A stretch of 50,404 bases of DNA from contig DEML01000052.1 in NCBI GenBank assembly GCA_002359185.1, forward strand, positions 1 through 50,404. Direction: 5' to 3'. This DNA comes from Planctomycetaceae bacterium UBA2671. GTDB lineage: Bacteria; Planctomycetota; Planctomycetia; Planctomycetales; Planctomycetaceae. Made by a program: the position numbers and the translations under genes. Below the pieces are notes generated by a model, which did not search any database, was not told the origin of the DNA, and worked only from the letters and a program-made list of their open reading frames with translations. Positions 7,340 to 16,065 of this stretch are shown piece by piece (position 1 is the stretch's first letter; the number at the start of each line of letters is the position of its first letter).

Positions 7340-9262
7340 TCAATTCTTCGCTTCGAACTTATAAATGCCTTTGCCGTCGGCTGATTCGACAGAGAAGTAG
7401 ACTTCGCCATCCTGGTCTTCGCCGTAGGTTAAAACGGGCATTTTGTTGGAGTCGATGGAATAGTTGCCGCGGAGTTTTTTCGCTGCGACATCGTAATCCA
7501 GAGCGAACAGTTTGCCGGTTACGAAGTCAGCATACAGGAATTTGCCCTGCAATTCCGGCACTTTTGAGCCTCGGTAAACATATCCACTGGTAATCGATTT
7601 TCCGATCTGATGATCGTATTCCCAGACTGGGGGAATCGCATTGTCGGCATCGGAAAGAGGGCGATTGCCGAAGATATGAGTCCCTTCGTAGCGGTTCCAG
7701 CCGTAGTTGCCTCCTTTTTCGACGATATCAATCTCTTCCCAGAGATTCTGGCCGACATCGCCGACCCACAGATCGCCGGTTTCGCGGTCAAAGCTGAATC
7801 GCCAGATATTTCGGAATCCATAAGCAAAGATTTCTGGTTTCGCATCTTTTTGAGAAGCAAAGGGATTGTCTTTCGGGATGCCGTAAGCCTGATCTTTACC
7901 GGCATTGTCGACATCGATTCTCAGCAGAGAACCCAAAACAGTGTCGGTGCTTTGTCCATTATCAAATGGATCGTTTCCGCTGCCGCCGTCGCCGAGACCG
8001 ATGTAGAGGTATCCATCAGGACCGAAGCCGATTGTTCCCCCATTGTGGTTCGAAAACGGTTGTTCGAGTCTCCAGATCTCTTTTTCTGATTTGGGATCGG
8101 CTTTGTTGGGATCATTTTTCGAGACGTTGAACTGGGAAACGATCGACGTGTGAGGATCGGCCAGGGAAGTGTAATAGACGTAGAACTTGCCGTTCTTTTC
8201 GTAGTTCGGATGGAATGCCAGTCCCAGGAAGCCCTCTTCATTGGCGGCTTTATAAGGGGCGACGCGATCTGTCAGATCGATAAATTCAATCGTCTGCTTC
8301 GTCTTTGGGCCTTCAGGGAAGACATGAATCGAACCATTTTGAGTCGCGGCGAACATCCGACCGGAATCATCGCCTGCATGAGTGATGACGATAGGTCGCA
8401 GTCCGGCAACTTTGCCTTTTTCATCGATCGGTTCCCAGTTTTCCCAAGTCAAATCGGGAAATGCCTGAACAACTTTGACATCCAGTTTGCCATGAACGGG
8501 ATCCGGAACTTCCTTGGAGAGGTCACGAACTTTGATGTTTCGGTAAGAAACCAGATCGTTATGATCCTGTAGGCAAATATGGCCTTTGGTCGGTTTGCCG
8601 AAATTTTCGTAGGCTGAGAATTTGCTGTCTGCGACCAGTTTATTCCACTCGTCACTCCCTTTCTGGAAACGATAGTAACTCACGCCATTCATCATGACTT
8701 CGGATTGTCCGGGGGTGATGCGAATGTAAAGTTCATTCCATTCTCCGGGAGGACGGGTGGCATCCAGAGTTTTTTCGGTATCCAAACCGGCTTCGGATTC
8801 CACTTTTTTCATCCAGCCAGGGAGGGTTGGTTTGTAAAGCTGATACAACCAGCCCGCTTTTTGAGGATCGTGTCCGTTGATGTTGTCCTGGACCTGAATT
8901 TCCGGACCTGTTTGCCAGGGGCGCTGTTCGGTTTCCAGAACATGGAACATGATTCCACTGTTTCCTGCAGGCGAAATATTGTACTGCAGGCAAAGCTCGA
9001 AACTTTCATACTGTTTTTCAGTGATGATATCGCCAGCGCCCTTATCGACACGGCTCAGCGCTCCGTCTTTGACGACCCAGCCATCGCTGATGCTTTCTTT
9101 TTTGTAATTCCGCCAGCCGTCTTTGGATTCTCCATCGAACAGCAGTTCCCAACCCGCCAGTTTTTCAGAGTCGGTGAGCGAATTGATTTTTTCATCAGCA
9201 TGAATTGTGGCTAGGGAAGTAGTCAAAACCAGACCACTTAATAGACAAGACCAGAATCTCAT
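7340..9262 (-). CDS. DUF1080 (3-keto-disaccharide hydrolase) fused to PQQ-type sugar dehydrogenase
   Basis: This secreted 640-residue protein has a signal peptide (1-22, ending TIHADE). It is followed by a DUF1080 jelly-roll domain (about 28-255: WELLFDGESKDGWRNY, GNSGIMFHV, ITPGQSEVMMNG). The C-terminal half (about 275-636) is a glucose/sorbosone dehydrogenase-like beta-propeller (NEEGFLGLAFHPNY, NHNGGTIGFGPDGYLYIGLG, GFRNIWRFSFD, GNYGWNRYEG). DUF1080 relatives are now associated with hydrolysis of 3-keto-glycosides, while the propeller family oxidises sugars, so a combined oxidative glycoside attack is plausible but inferred. The protein probably acts in the periplasm. It is transcribed alone, towards the tRNA terminator. 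Confidence 0.9.
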   Translation of the reverse strand: MRFWSCLLSGLVLTTSLATIHADEKINSLTDSEKLAGWELLFDGESKDGWRNYKKESISDGWVVKDGALSRVDKGAGDIITEKQYESFELCLQYNISPAGNSGIMFHVLETEQRPWQTGPEIQVQDNINGHDPQKAGWLYQLYKPTLPGWMKKVESEAGLDTEKTLDATRPPGEWNELYIRITPGQSEVMMNGVSYYRFQKGSDEWNKLVADSKFSAYENFGKPTKGHICLQDHNDLVSYRNIKVRDLSKEVPDPVHGKLDVKVVQAFPDLTWENWEPIDEKGKVAGLRPIVITHAGDDSGRMFAATQNGSIHVFPEGPKTKQTIEFIDLTDRVAPYKAANEEGFLGLAFHPNYEKNGKFYVYYTSLADPHTSIVSQFNVSKNDPNKADPKSEKEIWRLEQPFSNHNGGTIGFGPDGYLYIGLGDGGSGNDPFDNGQSTDTVLGSLLRIDVDNAGKDQAYGIPKDNPFASQKDAKPEIFAYGFRNIWRFSFDRETGDLWVGDVGQNLWEEIDIVEKGGNYGWNRYEGTHIFGNRPLSDADNAIPPVWEYDHQIGKSITSGYVYRGSKVPELQGKFLYADFVTGKLFALDYDVAAKKLRGNYSIDSNKMPVLTYGEDQDGEVYFSVESADGKGIYKFEAKN

Positions 9263-9424
9263 AGAGGACCTCTCTCAAATGTGCAATTTCTGTGTTGTGT
9301 ACACGCTTGGGCGTGTGTTGATGTGTGCGTTAAAATCATATCCGGCTCTGCTCATGAATGCTACAATCATGGAGTTAACAATCTCGAATCATGTTTATCT
9401 GTTTCTAGAGTTCGTCGAGGGCAA

Positions 9425-9467
9425 CCCCTCATCCGGCCTTCGACCACCTTCTCACCAAGGAGAAGGA
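9425..9467. repeat. Short dispersed repeat with hairpin end
   Basis: A CCCTCATCCGGCCTTCG block is followed by CCTTCTC (9447-9453) and GAGAAGG (9460-9466), a seven-base inverted repeat. This is a typical intergenic repeat type; no second copy was seen in this window. The rest of the 271-base divergent gap (9263-9533) holds no clear gene. Confidence 0.4.
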
Positions 9468-9533
9468 AAGAATACGGTAAGAAAGAGAAATACATCGAAT
9501 TTCACACTAAATATAGTTAGAAAAACTACATCC

Positions 9534-10304
9534 ATGAATGTCATTGGAATTATTCCTGCTCGATTACAATCAACTCGATTGCCAAACAAATTGCTGCTCA
9601 AGGAAACGGGGCAATCTTTGCTGGAACATACCTGGCGAGCGGCTCAGAAGGCGAAGCGGCTTGAACGGATTGTGGTTGCTACCGATAGCACTGAAATCGC
9701 GGAGGAATGCCAGAAGTTTGGAGCCGAAGTCTGTATGACAGGCGAGTGTGCCAATGGAACTGAACGGGCGGCGGTTGCTTTGGAATCTCTTGCGGAAACT
9801 CCGGAAATTGTTGTCAATATCCAGGGAGATGAGCCTGAAATTGATGCGGATCATATCGATCGCGTCATAGCCGCTTTGGAGAAGCGAACCGACTGTGAAA
9901 TGGCGACTCTTGCGAATCCGATACTGACTGCGGATCAGGTTCGCGATCCCTCCTGCGTAAAAGTCGTTTGTGCGACTGATGGCCGAGCATTGTATTTCAG
10001 TCGGGCGAGCATTCCATTTTCGCGGGATCGAGCCATCGAAGACTGGTTTGTCGATGAGCCAACGCCCTACCAGTCAAGTTCATGGCTGCAACACATAGGA
10101 CTTTACGCATATCGAACGGCTTTTTTGCAGGCGTTTGTGAAAATGCCAGCCACGGTATTAGAAACAACAGAGCAACTCGAACAGCTCCGAGCGTTGCAAG
10201 CCGGTGCCCATATTCATGTTACAGTGGTTGCCTCGTCATCGAGCGGAATCGATACCCCTGAAGATTACGCAGCATTTGTCAAGCGACATCAAAGCTCGCA
10301 TTGA
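9534..10304 (+). CDS. kdsB: 3-deoxy-manno-octulosonate cytidylyltransferase
   Basis: KdsB activates Kdo as CMP-Kdo for lipopolysaccharide inner-core synthesis, using CTP. The 256-residue product opens with GIIPARLQSTRLPNK, the nucleotide-binding signature, and continues with VVATDS, MTGECANGTERAA and VNIQGDEPEI, all diagnostic. Length is normal (about 250). The ATG at 9534 is chosen because it starts directly at the conserved N-terminus; an in-frame upstream extension to 9207 would add an unrelated 109 residues overlapping the divergent gene. pyrG, which makes CTP, follows 151 bases later. Confidence 0.95.
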   Translation: MNVIGIIPARLQSTRLPNKLLLKETGQSLLEHTWRAAQKAKRLERIVVATDSTEIAEECQKFGAEVCMTGECANGTERAAVALESLAETPEIVVNIQGDEPEIDADHIDRVIAALEKRTDCEMATLANPILTADQVRDPSCVKVVCATDGRALYFSRASIPFSRDRAIEDWFVDEPTPYQSSSWLQHIGLYAYRTAFLQAFVKMPATVLETTEQLEQLRALQAGAHIHVTVVASSSSGIDTPEDYAAFVKRHQSSH

Positions 10305-10339
10305 CAATAAAAAACCTTTGACTGCCGCTGGTTTGCGTG

Positions 10340-10379
10340 ACCCAAAAAACTTACACTGTGATGCCAGTGCTGGGTTTTC
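10340..10379 (+). terminator. Possible terminator or stem-loop between kdsB and pyrG
   Basis: CACTG (10354-10358) pairs with CAGTG (10365-10369), and the outer ACCCA (10340) can pair with TGGGT (10371), followed by TTTTCTT. The stem is interrupted, so a weak terminator or leader structure are both possible. Confidence 0.35.
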
Positions 10380-10455
10380 TTACTAATTATGGATTAGAAG
10401 TCAGTAAAGAATCCAAGCCGTCGAAATTTCCCACCTCGCCCTTGAGTAGTATGCA

Positions 10456-12078
10456 ATGACCAAACATATTTTTGTCACCGGAGGAGTTGTCAGTTCTCTC
10501 GGTAAAGGATTGACCTCGGCTTCACTGGGCCTGTTGCTGGAACGACGCGGGCTGAGTGTTCGCATGCAAAAACTCGATCCGTATCTGAATGTCGATCCCG
10601 GCACGATGAGCCCATATCAGCATGGCGAAGTGTATGTGCTTGATGATGGTTCGGAAACGGATCTGGATCTGGGACATTACGAACGGTTCACGAACAGTCC
10701 ACTCTCACGAAAATCGAACTTCACGACAGGTCAAATTTATCGATCCGTCATCGATAAGGAACGGCGAGGGGAATATCTCGGCGCGACCGTACAGGTTATT
10801 CCGCATGTGACCGATGAAATCAAGGAAGCGATCTATTCACTGGATGGCCCTGATATCGACATTGTGATTACAGAACTCGGCGGCACTGTTGGGGATATTG
10901 AAGGATTGCCGTATCTGGAAGCGATTCGCCAGGTGCCGTTGGAAGTGGGACGCGATAATTGTCTGTTTATTCATTTGACGCTCGTTCCTTACTTGAAGGC
11001 CGCTCGTGAATTGAAAACGAAACCGACTCAGTACAGTGTTGGTCAGTTACGTCAGATCGGGATTCAGCCTGATATTCTGGTCATCCGTACGGAACGACCG
11101 CTCGGCCGCGAAAATGCGGAAAAGATCGCTCTGTTCTGTAATGTGGAAAAGCAGGCCGTTATTGAAGAAATCGATAAAACGCTCTCGATTTATGAAGTGC
11201 CTCTCGGCCTCGCAGAAAACAAAATCGATAAACTGATCAGTGAAAAACTTAATATTCAGCCAGGTCCTCTCGAAATGGACGACTGGAAGAATTTGATGCA
11301 TACGATTCGCAATCCAGAACATGAAGTGACGATTGCGGTCGCTGGAAAATACATTGAACACCGGGATGCTTATAAATCGATTTATGAATCGCTTGATCAT
11401 GCGGGGTTTGCGACGAAGACTCGCATCATAATAAAACGTGTCTCAGCCGATGAGCTCGAAGAAGAGGATCCGGAATTGTTGCTGCGAGGTGTCGATGGGA
11501 TTTTGATACCTGGCGGCTTTGGGATGAGAGGTGTTGAAGGCAAAATTCGAGCTGTGAAATATGCCCGTGAAAAGCAGATTCCATATTTCGGAATTTGTTT
11601 GGGTATGCAGTGTGCGGTTATCGAATATTCGCGAAATGTGCTCGGTTTGAGTGATGCGAACAGTACCGAGTTTGAAGGCCAGACCGGGAATCCGGTCATT
11701 TGTCTGCTCGAGGAACAAAAAAAAATCACCTACAAAGGTGGGACGATGAGACTTGGTGCCCAGCCTTGTCGACTGGTTGAAGAGAGTCTTTCACGTCAGT
11801 TATACGGCCAGAAAGAAGTTCAGGAACGACATCGGCATCGCTACGAATTCAATCCTGAGTATCGTGAACGACTCGAAGAAGCGGGTATGCGAGTCGCCGG
11901 GACATCTCCGGAAGGGACGCTGGTCGAAATAGTCGAAGTCGAAAATCATCCGTGGTTTGTTGCGGTTCAGTTCCATCCGGAATTCCAGTCCAAACCGCTG
12001 GCACCGCATCCGTTATTCCTGGGCTTTGTGAATGCGGCATTAGCCCGGCATCAGAATCAGGTGAGTGTGCCTGTGTAA
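10456..12078 (+). CDS. pyrG: CTP synthase
   Basis: PyrG converts UTP to CTP with ATP and glutamine in the cytoplasm. The 540-residue protein has the N-terminal synthase domain (about 1-265: KHIFVTGGVVSSLGKGL, DPYLNVDPGTMSPYQHGEV, ELGGTVGDIE) and a C-terminal class I glutamine amidotransferase domain (about 290-535) with nucleophile Cys in PYFGICLGMQ and the His-Glu pair in FHPEF. Length equals the family norm (535-550). The start at ATG 10456 is immediately before the conserved first residues. It lies downstream of kdsB, whose product consumes CTP. Confidence 0.98.
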   Translation: MTKHIFVTGGVVSSLGKGLTSASLGLLLERRGLSVRMQKLDPYLNVDPGTMSPYQHGEVYVLDDGSETDLDLGHYERFTNSPLSRKSNFTTGQIYRSVIDKERRGEYLGATVQVIPHVTDEIKEAIYSLDGPDIDIVITELGGTVGDIEGLPYLEAIRQVPLEVGRDNCLFIHLTLVPYLKAARELKTKPTQYSVGQLRQIGIQPDILVIRTERPLGRENAEKIALFCNVEKQAVIEEIDKTLSIYEVPLGLAENKIDKLISEKLNIQPGPLEMDDWKNLMHTIRNPEHEVTIAVAGKYIEHRDAYKSIYESLDHAGFATKTRIIIKRVSADELEEEDPELLLRGVDGILIPGGFGMRGVEGKIRAVKYAREKQIPYFGICLGMQCAVIEYSRNVLGLSDANSTEFEGQTGNPVICLLEEQKKITYKGGTMRLGAQPCRLVEESLSRQLYGQKEVQERHRHRYEFNPEYRERLEEAGMRVAGTSPEGTLVEIVEVENHPWFVAVQFHPEFQSKPLAPHPLFLGFVNAALARHQNQVSVPV

Positions 12079-12085
12079 TTGAGAA

Positions 12086-12110
12086 GTAGGCCAGGCACTG
12101 CCTGATCTAC
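12086..12110. repeat. GTAGG-type palindrome (CAGGCACTGCCTG stem)
   Basis: GTAGG is followed by CCAGGCACTGCCTGATCTAC: a CAGGC/GCCTG hairpin with a CTAC end. It belongs to the same family as the copies at 20594, 20636 and 21796. Confidence 0.7.
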
Positions 12111-12128
12111 GAAGCTTTTAACGAAGAC

Positions 12129-12217
12129 GGCGGGTGGCGGGGGCGCTCTCGAAGAGAAGCCCCCGAAGTGTTGATGTCTCGGGGGCTTCCGCTAATGCGG
12201 AGCACCCCCGCCACCCA
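12129..12217. repeat. 85-bp palindromic dispersed repeat, copy 2
   Basis: GGCGGGTGGCGGGGGCGCTC, CTCGAAGAGAAGCCCCCGAA, TCGGGGGCTTCCGCTAATGC and GCACCCCCGCCACCC appear in the same order as in the copy at 1201-1286. The unit can fold on itself and ends 35 bases before the next start codon. Confidence 0.8.
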
Positions 12218-12252
12218 CAGTAAAACAAAGTATCGTCATTCAGGAGGAACTA

Positions 12253-14607
12253 TTGGATCGGGACGAACTGGCCACACGGTATCTGGATGAACTTCCTTAC
12301 GAACCCTATCCGGTTCAGGAGGAGGCATTACTCACGTGGTTTACTGCCGATGAAGGAGTGCTCGTATGTGCTCCGACAGGCACCGGAAAAACTCTGATTG
12401 CCGAAGCCGCTTTGTTCGAGGCGTTGCATACCAATAAAGTTGCTTACTACACAACTCCGCTGATTGCCCTGACCGAACAAAAGTTTCAGGAACTGCAGGA
12501 CGCTGCCGTCCGCTGGGGATTTTCTGCGGATGATGTGGGATTAGTTACCGGCAATCGAAAAGTGAATCCCGATGCGAGGATTCTGGTTGTCGTCGCGGAA
12601 ATTCTGCTCAATCGACTGCTCGATTCCGAACATCAATATTTCGATGAGACATTCGCGGTTGTGATGGACGAGTTTCACAGCTTTAACGATCCGGAACGGG
12701 GAGCGGTCTGGGAGTTGACGCTTGGCTTGTTGCCGAAGCATATTCGTTTGATGCTGCTTTCAGCGACTGTGGGAAATGCCATTGAGTTTCTGGGCTGGCT
12801 GCGAGTTCAGCACAAGCGGAATTTGCGACTAGTGCAATCAGCAGATCGACGGATTCCGCTCAACTTTCGCTGGGTGCCGGATCAACTGCTCGATGAGCAA
12901 CTCGAAATTATGGCGGCTGGCGATGACGAATCCAATTACGTCCCCGCTCTTGTCTTCTGTTTCAATCGCTCCCAGTGCTGGACGATCGCCGAGCAACTCA
13001 AAGGGAAACGGCTCGTCACCAAAGAGCGTCAGAAAGAGCTGGCATCTCGGCTGGAACAATACGACTGGTCTCAGGGAGCCGGTCCGAAATTGAAACCGAT
13101 TCTGTTGCGTGGCGTCGGTGTGCATCATGCGGGGATTTTGCCGAAGTATCGGCGGATTGTCGAAGAATTGTTTCAGGAAAAACTGCTTTCGGTCTGTATG
13201 TGCACGGAAACTTTGGCAGCCGGGATCAATCTGCCCGCTCGGTCAGTCCTGTTGACTTCACTAATCAAAGGCCCGCCGGGCAAAATGAAGTTAATCGATG
13301 CCAGTGGAGCTCATCAAATGTTCGGCAGAGCAGGGCGGCCGCAGTACGATCATGAAGGGTTCGTGTTCGCATTGCCCGATGAGGATGATGTTAAAATTCT
13401 CCGCTGGAAAGAACGTTACGATCAAATTCCGGAAGACTGCAAAGATCCGATGCTGATTAAAGCCAAGAAGCGGATGAAGAAGAAGATGCCGACGCGGAAC
13501 AGCAAGCGGCAGTACTGGAATGAGGATCAATTCGAAAAGCTGCGTCAGGCTCCGCCGGCGAATCTTTCCAGTAAAGGACACCTTCCGTGGCGGATGCTCG
13601 CCTGGCTGATTAAAGCGTCCGATGACGTCATACGATTACGGCAGTTTGTCTCCCGTCGAATGCTGGCTGGTAAAGAACGTGAGCAAGCAGAGAAACAACT
13701 CTTCCAGATGTTGAAAACGATGTGGGCCGGTGGTTTTGTCAAACTCGATCCTGAACCTCCCGTGCCAAAGCCAGTCAATCAATCCGCTGACAAAAAGGAA
13801 GAAGATAAGCCTGAGGAGGAAGCGGCAGAATCGATCGGCTCATTCGGGAAACTGCTGCAGGCTGCCATTACCGATGAACCCAAAAAGAAACCGAAGACGG
13901 TCTCAAAGTCCACTTCAGTAGATGCCCCGCGTGAAATTGAATGGATCCCTAAGAAAGTCACACCGACAGTGAAACTCGATGATTTCTTGAGATTTCGCAG
14001 TATCAATCCGGTGTTTGGTTCTTACCTCGTGAAGATCATGGGCAAAGCGGATGAGTTCGAGCAGATTCAACTTCTCGAAAGTGTGCTGGAAGTTCCCGGC
14101 TCGGTCGCTCGCGATGTCCGGCTGCCGCTTGATTTTCTGGTTTCTGGAGAACTGGCCAAGTCCTTCGTTGATTTTGAATTGATCGAACGGGGCATCCTTC
14201 CGAGTCATCGTATTTGGCCAGAACTACCCGGCGATCCATACGACATTTTCTATGAAGATTATCCTCCGCCGATTGCCGATAAAGTTCGGATGTTGTTTCA
14301 ATCGGAATTTCCCGGAGTCCACGGACTGAGAACAACTCCCGTCTGGATTGTTGGCGACTTACTCAAGTTCGATGGCAACTTCCAGAATTACGTGACGGGG
14401 CGGGACCTGACGAAACAGGAAGGGATTGTGTTTCGACATCTGCTCCGTTTCTGTCTGCTCGTTCAGGAGTTTCTGGATGTCTGTCCTGAGGGAATGGACC
14501 CCGAAGTCTGGCAGAGTCGTCTGGCGTTCTGGCAGGAGACGGTGACAAAAGCGTGTCGGGAGGTCGATCCGGTTACAACTGACAAGATGCTTGAAGCAGG
14601 AGAGTGA
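12253..14607 (+). CDS. Ski2-like DEAD/DEAH-box helicase
   Basis: This 784-residue superfamily 2 ATP-dependent helicase has Walker A APTGTGKT (40-47), DEFH in place of DEAH (139-142), the LLSATVGN motif III, and the helicase C signature MFGRAGRPQYDHEGF. The region CTETLAAGINLPAR is typical of Ski2/Mtr4-like RNA helicases, so a role in RNA processing or decay is reasonable but inferred. A charged, Lys/Glu/Pro-rich linker lies near residues 500-560. The start is TTG at 12253, with a strong AGGAGG at 12242-12247 five bases before it and no nearby in-frame ATG. The stop is next to the start of the HD-domain gene, so the two are co-translated. Confidence 0.9.
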   Translation: MDRDELATRYLDELPYEPYPVQEEALLTWFTADEGVLVCAPTGTGKTLIAEAALFEALHTNKVAYYTTPLIALTEQKFQELQDAAVRWGFSADDVGLVTGNRKVNPDARILVVVAEILLNRLLDSEHQYFDETFAVVMDEFHSFNDPERGAVWELTLGLLPKHIRLMLLSATVGNAIEFLGWLRVQHKRNLRLVQSADRRIPLNFRWVPDQLLDEQLEIMAAGDDESNYVPALVFCFNRSQCWTIAEQLKGKRLVTKERQKELASRLEQYDWSQGAGPKLKPILLRGVGVHHAGILPKYRRIVEELFQEKLLSVCMCTETLAAGINLPARSVLLTSLIKGPPGKMKLIDASGAHQMFGRAGRPQYDHEGFVFALPDEDDVKILRWKERYDQIPEDCKDPMLIKAKKRMKKKMPTRNSKRQYWNEDQFEKLRQAPPANLSSKGHLPWRMLAWLIKASDDVIRLRQFVSRRMLAGKEREQAEKQLFQMLKTMWAGGFVKLDPEPPVPKPVNQSADKKEEDKPEEEAAESIGSFGKLLQAAITDEPKKKPKTVSKSTSVDAPREIEWIPKKVTPTVKLDDFLRFRSINPVFGSYLVKIMGKADEFEQIQLLESVLEVPGSVARDVRLPLDFLVSGELAKSFVDFELIERGILPSHRIWPELPGDPYDIFYEDYPPPIADKVRMLFQSEFPGVHGLRTTPVWIVGDLLKFDGNFQNYVTGRDLTKQEGIVFRHLLRFCLLVQEFLDVCPEGMDPEVWQSRLAFWQETVTKACREVDPVTTDKMLEAGE

Positions 14608-14610
14608 TTG

Positions 14611-15942
14611 ATGAGCACCGACCGATCGGCCTGGGATCTTCCAGAAATTGCCGCGTATCAATCAGGGCGGGGAATTATCCGTATCCCCTGTGAACAGGAT
14701 GTACCATTCACTTCACGCGTTCGTGCACTTGTTGACACACCCGAGTTTCAACGACTTCAGCACATCAGTCAACTCGGGTTAGTTGTCCGCGTTTATCCAG
14801 GAGCAACACATACTCGATTTGAACATGCACTGGGCGTCTATCACAATGCGGTTCGATATCTCGCCCATTTGAGTCGCAATGAGCGATTCACCTCGCTGTG
14901 TACTCAGAAAGATGCCGAGTTGCTGCTCGTCGCTGCACTCCTGCACGATCTTGGTCACTGGCCGTTTTGCCATCCGATTGAAGATATGGCTCTGGAAAGT
15001 ATTCTCGATCATGAAGAATTTGCTTATCAATTTCTGATGGGGGAGACAGAACTGAATCGTGTTTTAAAATCAGAATGGCAAATCGATCCTGCTGATGTGC
15101 TCGATATTCTGGTGCCTCGACGTAAATCATCGACTCGAAGTTTGTTACGCTCGATTCTTTCTGGTCCGATTGATATCGACAAAATGGATTATCTCGATCG
15201 AGACAGCCTGCATGCAGGAGTTCCATACGGCCGGAATTTTGACCGCAATCGATTGATTACTTCCTTAACGGTCAATGAAGCGGGTGATGGACTGGCGATT
15301 ACTTCAAAAGGGAAAACGGCAGCCGAGTTGATGGTGTTTGCCCGCTATGTGATGTTCAGCGAAGTTTACTGGCATCATGCAGTGAGAAGTGCGACATCGA
15401 TGTTTGCCCGCAGTTTTTATGAATTGAGAGACCGACTCGATCTTCAGGCATTTTTCAGGCAGCGGGAATCGGAATCGATAGCCGATATGCGGGAAGCAGC
15501 CAGGGGAACCAACTGTGAATCGTTGGTGGAAGGCCTTCTTGGTTCGAAAAGGGCTCTTTATAAGCGAGTCGTTGAATACTCCGCGGTTGACGATCCTGAA
15601 ATTTATGAGCGTCTCGCTCATCGTCCGTTTGAAGAATTGATCCCGATCACTCAGAAATTGCAGCAGATTCTTCAACAGGAATTCCGCGTCTCAACAAACC
15701 CACATCAAATCCTGATCGATGCTCCTCCACCGAAACGGGAAGTGCAATTCAAGATTGATGTGCTATACACGAAGGATCAGAAATTCCGTTCTTTGACATC
15801 GGTTTCGCCCGTCGTGGAAGCATTGGCTCACCGTCAGTTTGATGATTATGTGAAGAAAGTTCGGCTATTTGTTGCTCCCGAACTGGTCGATCAATTGAAT
15901 GAGGAAATCATCGAGCAGGCGATTAGTCGGTTGTCTTTTTGA
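14611..15942 (+). CDS. HD-domain phosphohydrolase (dGTPase/SAMHD1-like)
   Basis: The 443-residue protein belongs to the HD metal-dependent phosphohydrolases related to dNTP triphosphohydrolases. The ligands appear as H in HTRFEHALG, HD in LLHDLGHWPFCH (H112, D113), and a later Asp in GPIDIDKMDYLDRDS, in the usual order. It could hydrolyse dNTPs or another phosphorylated nucleotide; the exact substrate is unknown. ATG 14611 directly follows a TTG at 14608 and has AGGAGA at 14598-14603. It is translationally coupled to the helicase gene upstream, which suggests a shared nucleic-acid or nucleotide role. Confidence 0.88.
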   Translation: MSTDRSAWDLPEIAAYQSGRGIIRIPCEQDVPFTSRVRALVDTPEFQRLQHISQLGLVVRVYPGATHTRFEHALGVYHNAVRYLAHLSRNERFTSLCTQKDAELLLVAALLHDLGHWPFCHPIEDMALESILDHEEFAYQFLMGETELNRVLKSEWQIDPADVLDILVPRRKSSTRSLLRSILSGPIDIDKMDYLDRDSLHAGVPYGRNFDRNRLITSLTVNEAGDGLAITSKGKTAAELMVFARYVMFSEVYWHHAVRSATSMFARSFYELRDRLDLQAFFRQRESESIADMREAARGTNCESLVEGLLGSKRALYKRVVEYSAVDDPEIYERLAHRPFEELIPITQKLQQILQQEFRVSTNPHQILIDAPPPKREVQFKIDVLYTKDQKFRSLTSVSPVVEALAHRQFDDYVKKVRLFVAPELVDQLNEEIIEQAISRLSF

Positions 15943-15980
15943 ACTTCAATATAAGGACGTTCATAAGCTACTTTTTCTGA

Positions 15981-16012
15981 GGGCTTCGCTGCGCTACGAC
16001 CCCAGCCACCCT
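15981..16012. repeat. Dispersed repeat, GGCTTCGCTGCGCTACG type
   Basis: GGGCTTCGCTGCGCTACGAC plus CCCAGCCACCCT is present here and in near-perfect reverse complement at 21726-21760. It occupies the convergent gap between the HD gene and the aminotransferase gene. Confidence 0.7.
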
Positions 16013-16065
16013 TGCCATTATAATTATGTATGGAACTCGTTCTCTTGGTGAAGTTTGAAAACTGA

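Noticed and set aside
9207..9533. In-frame N-terminal extension of kdsB by 109 residues
   Set aside because: It overlaps the divergent gene start and a dispersed repeat, and KdsB proteins begin at the residues encoded from 9534.
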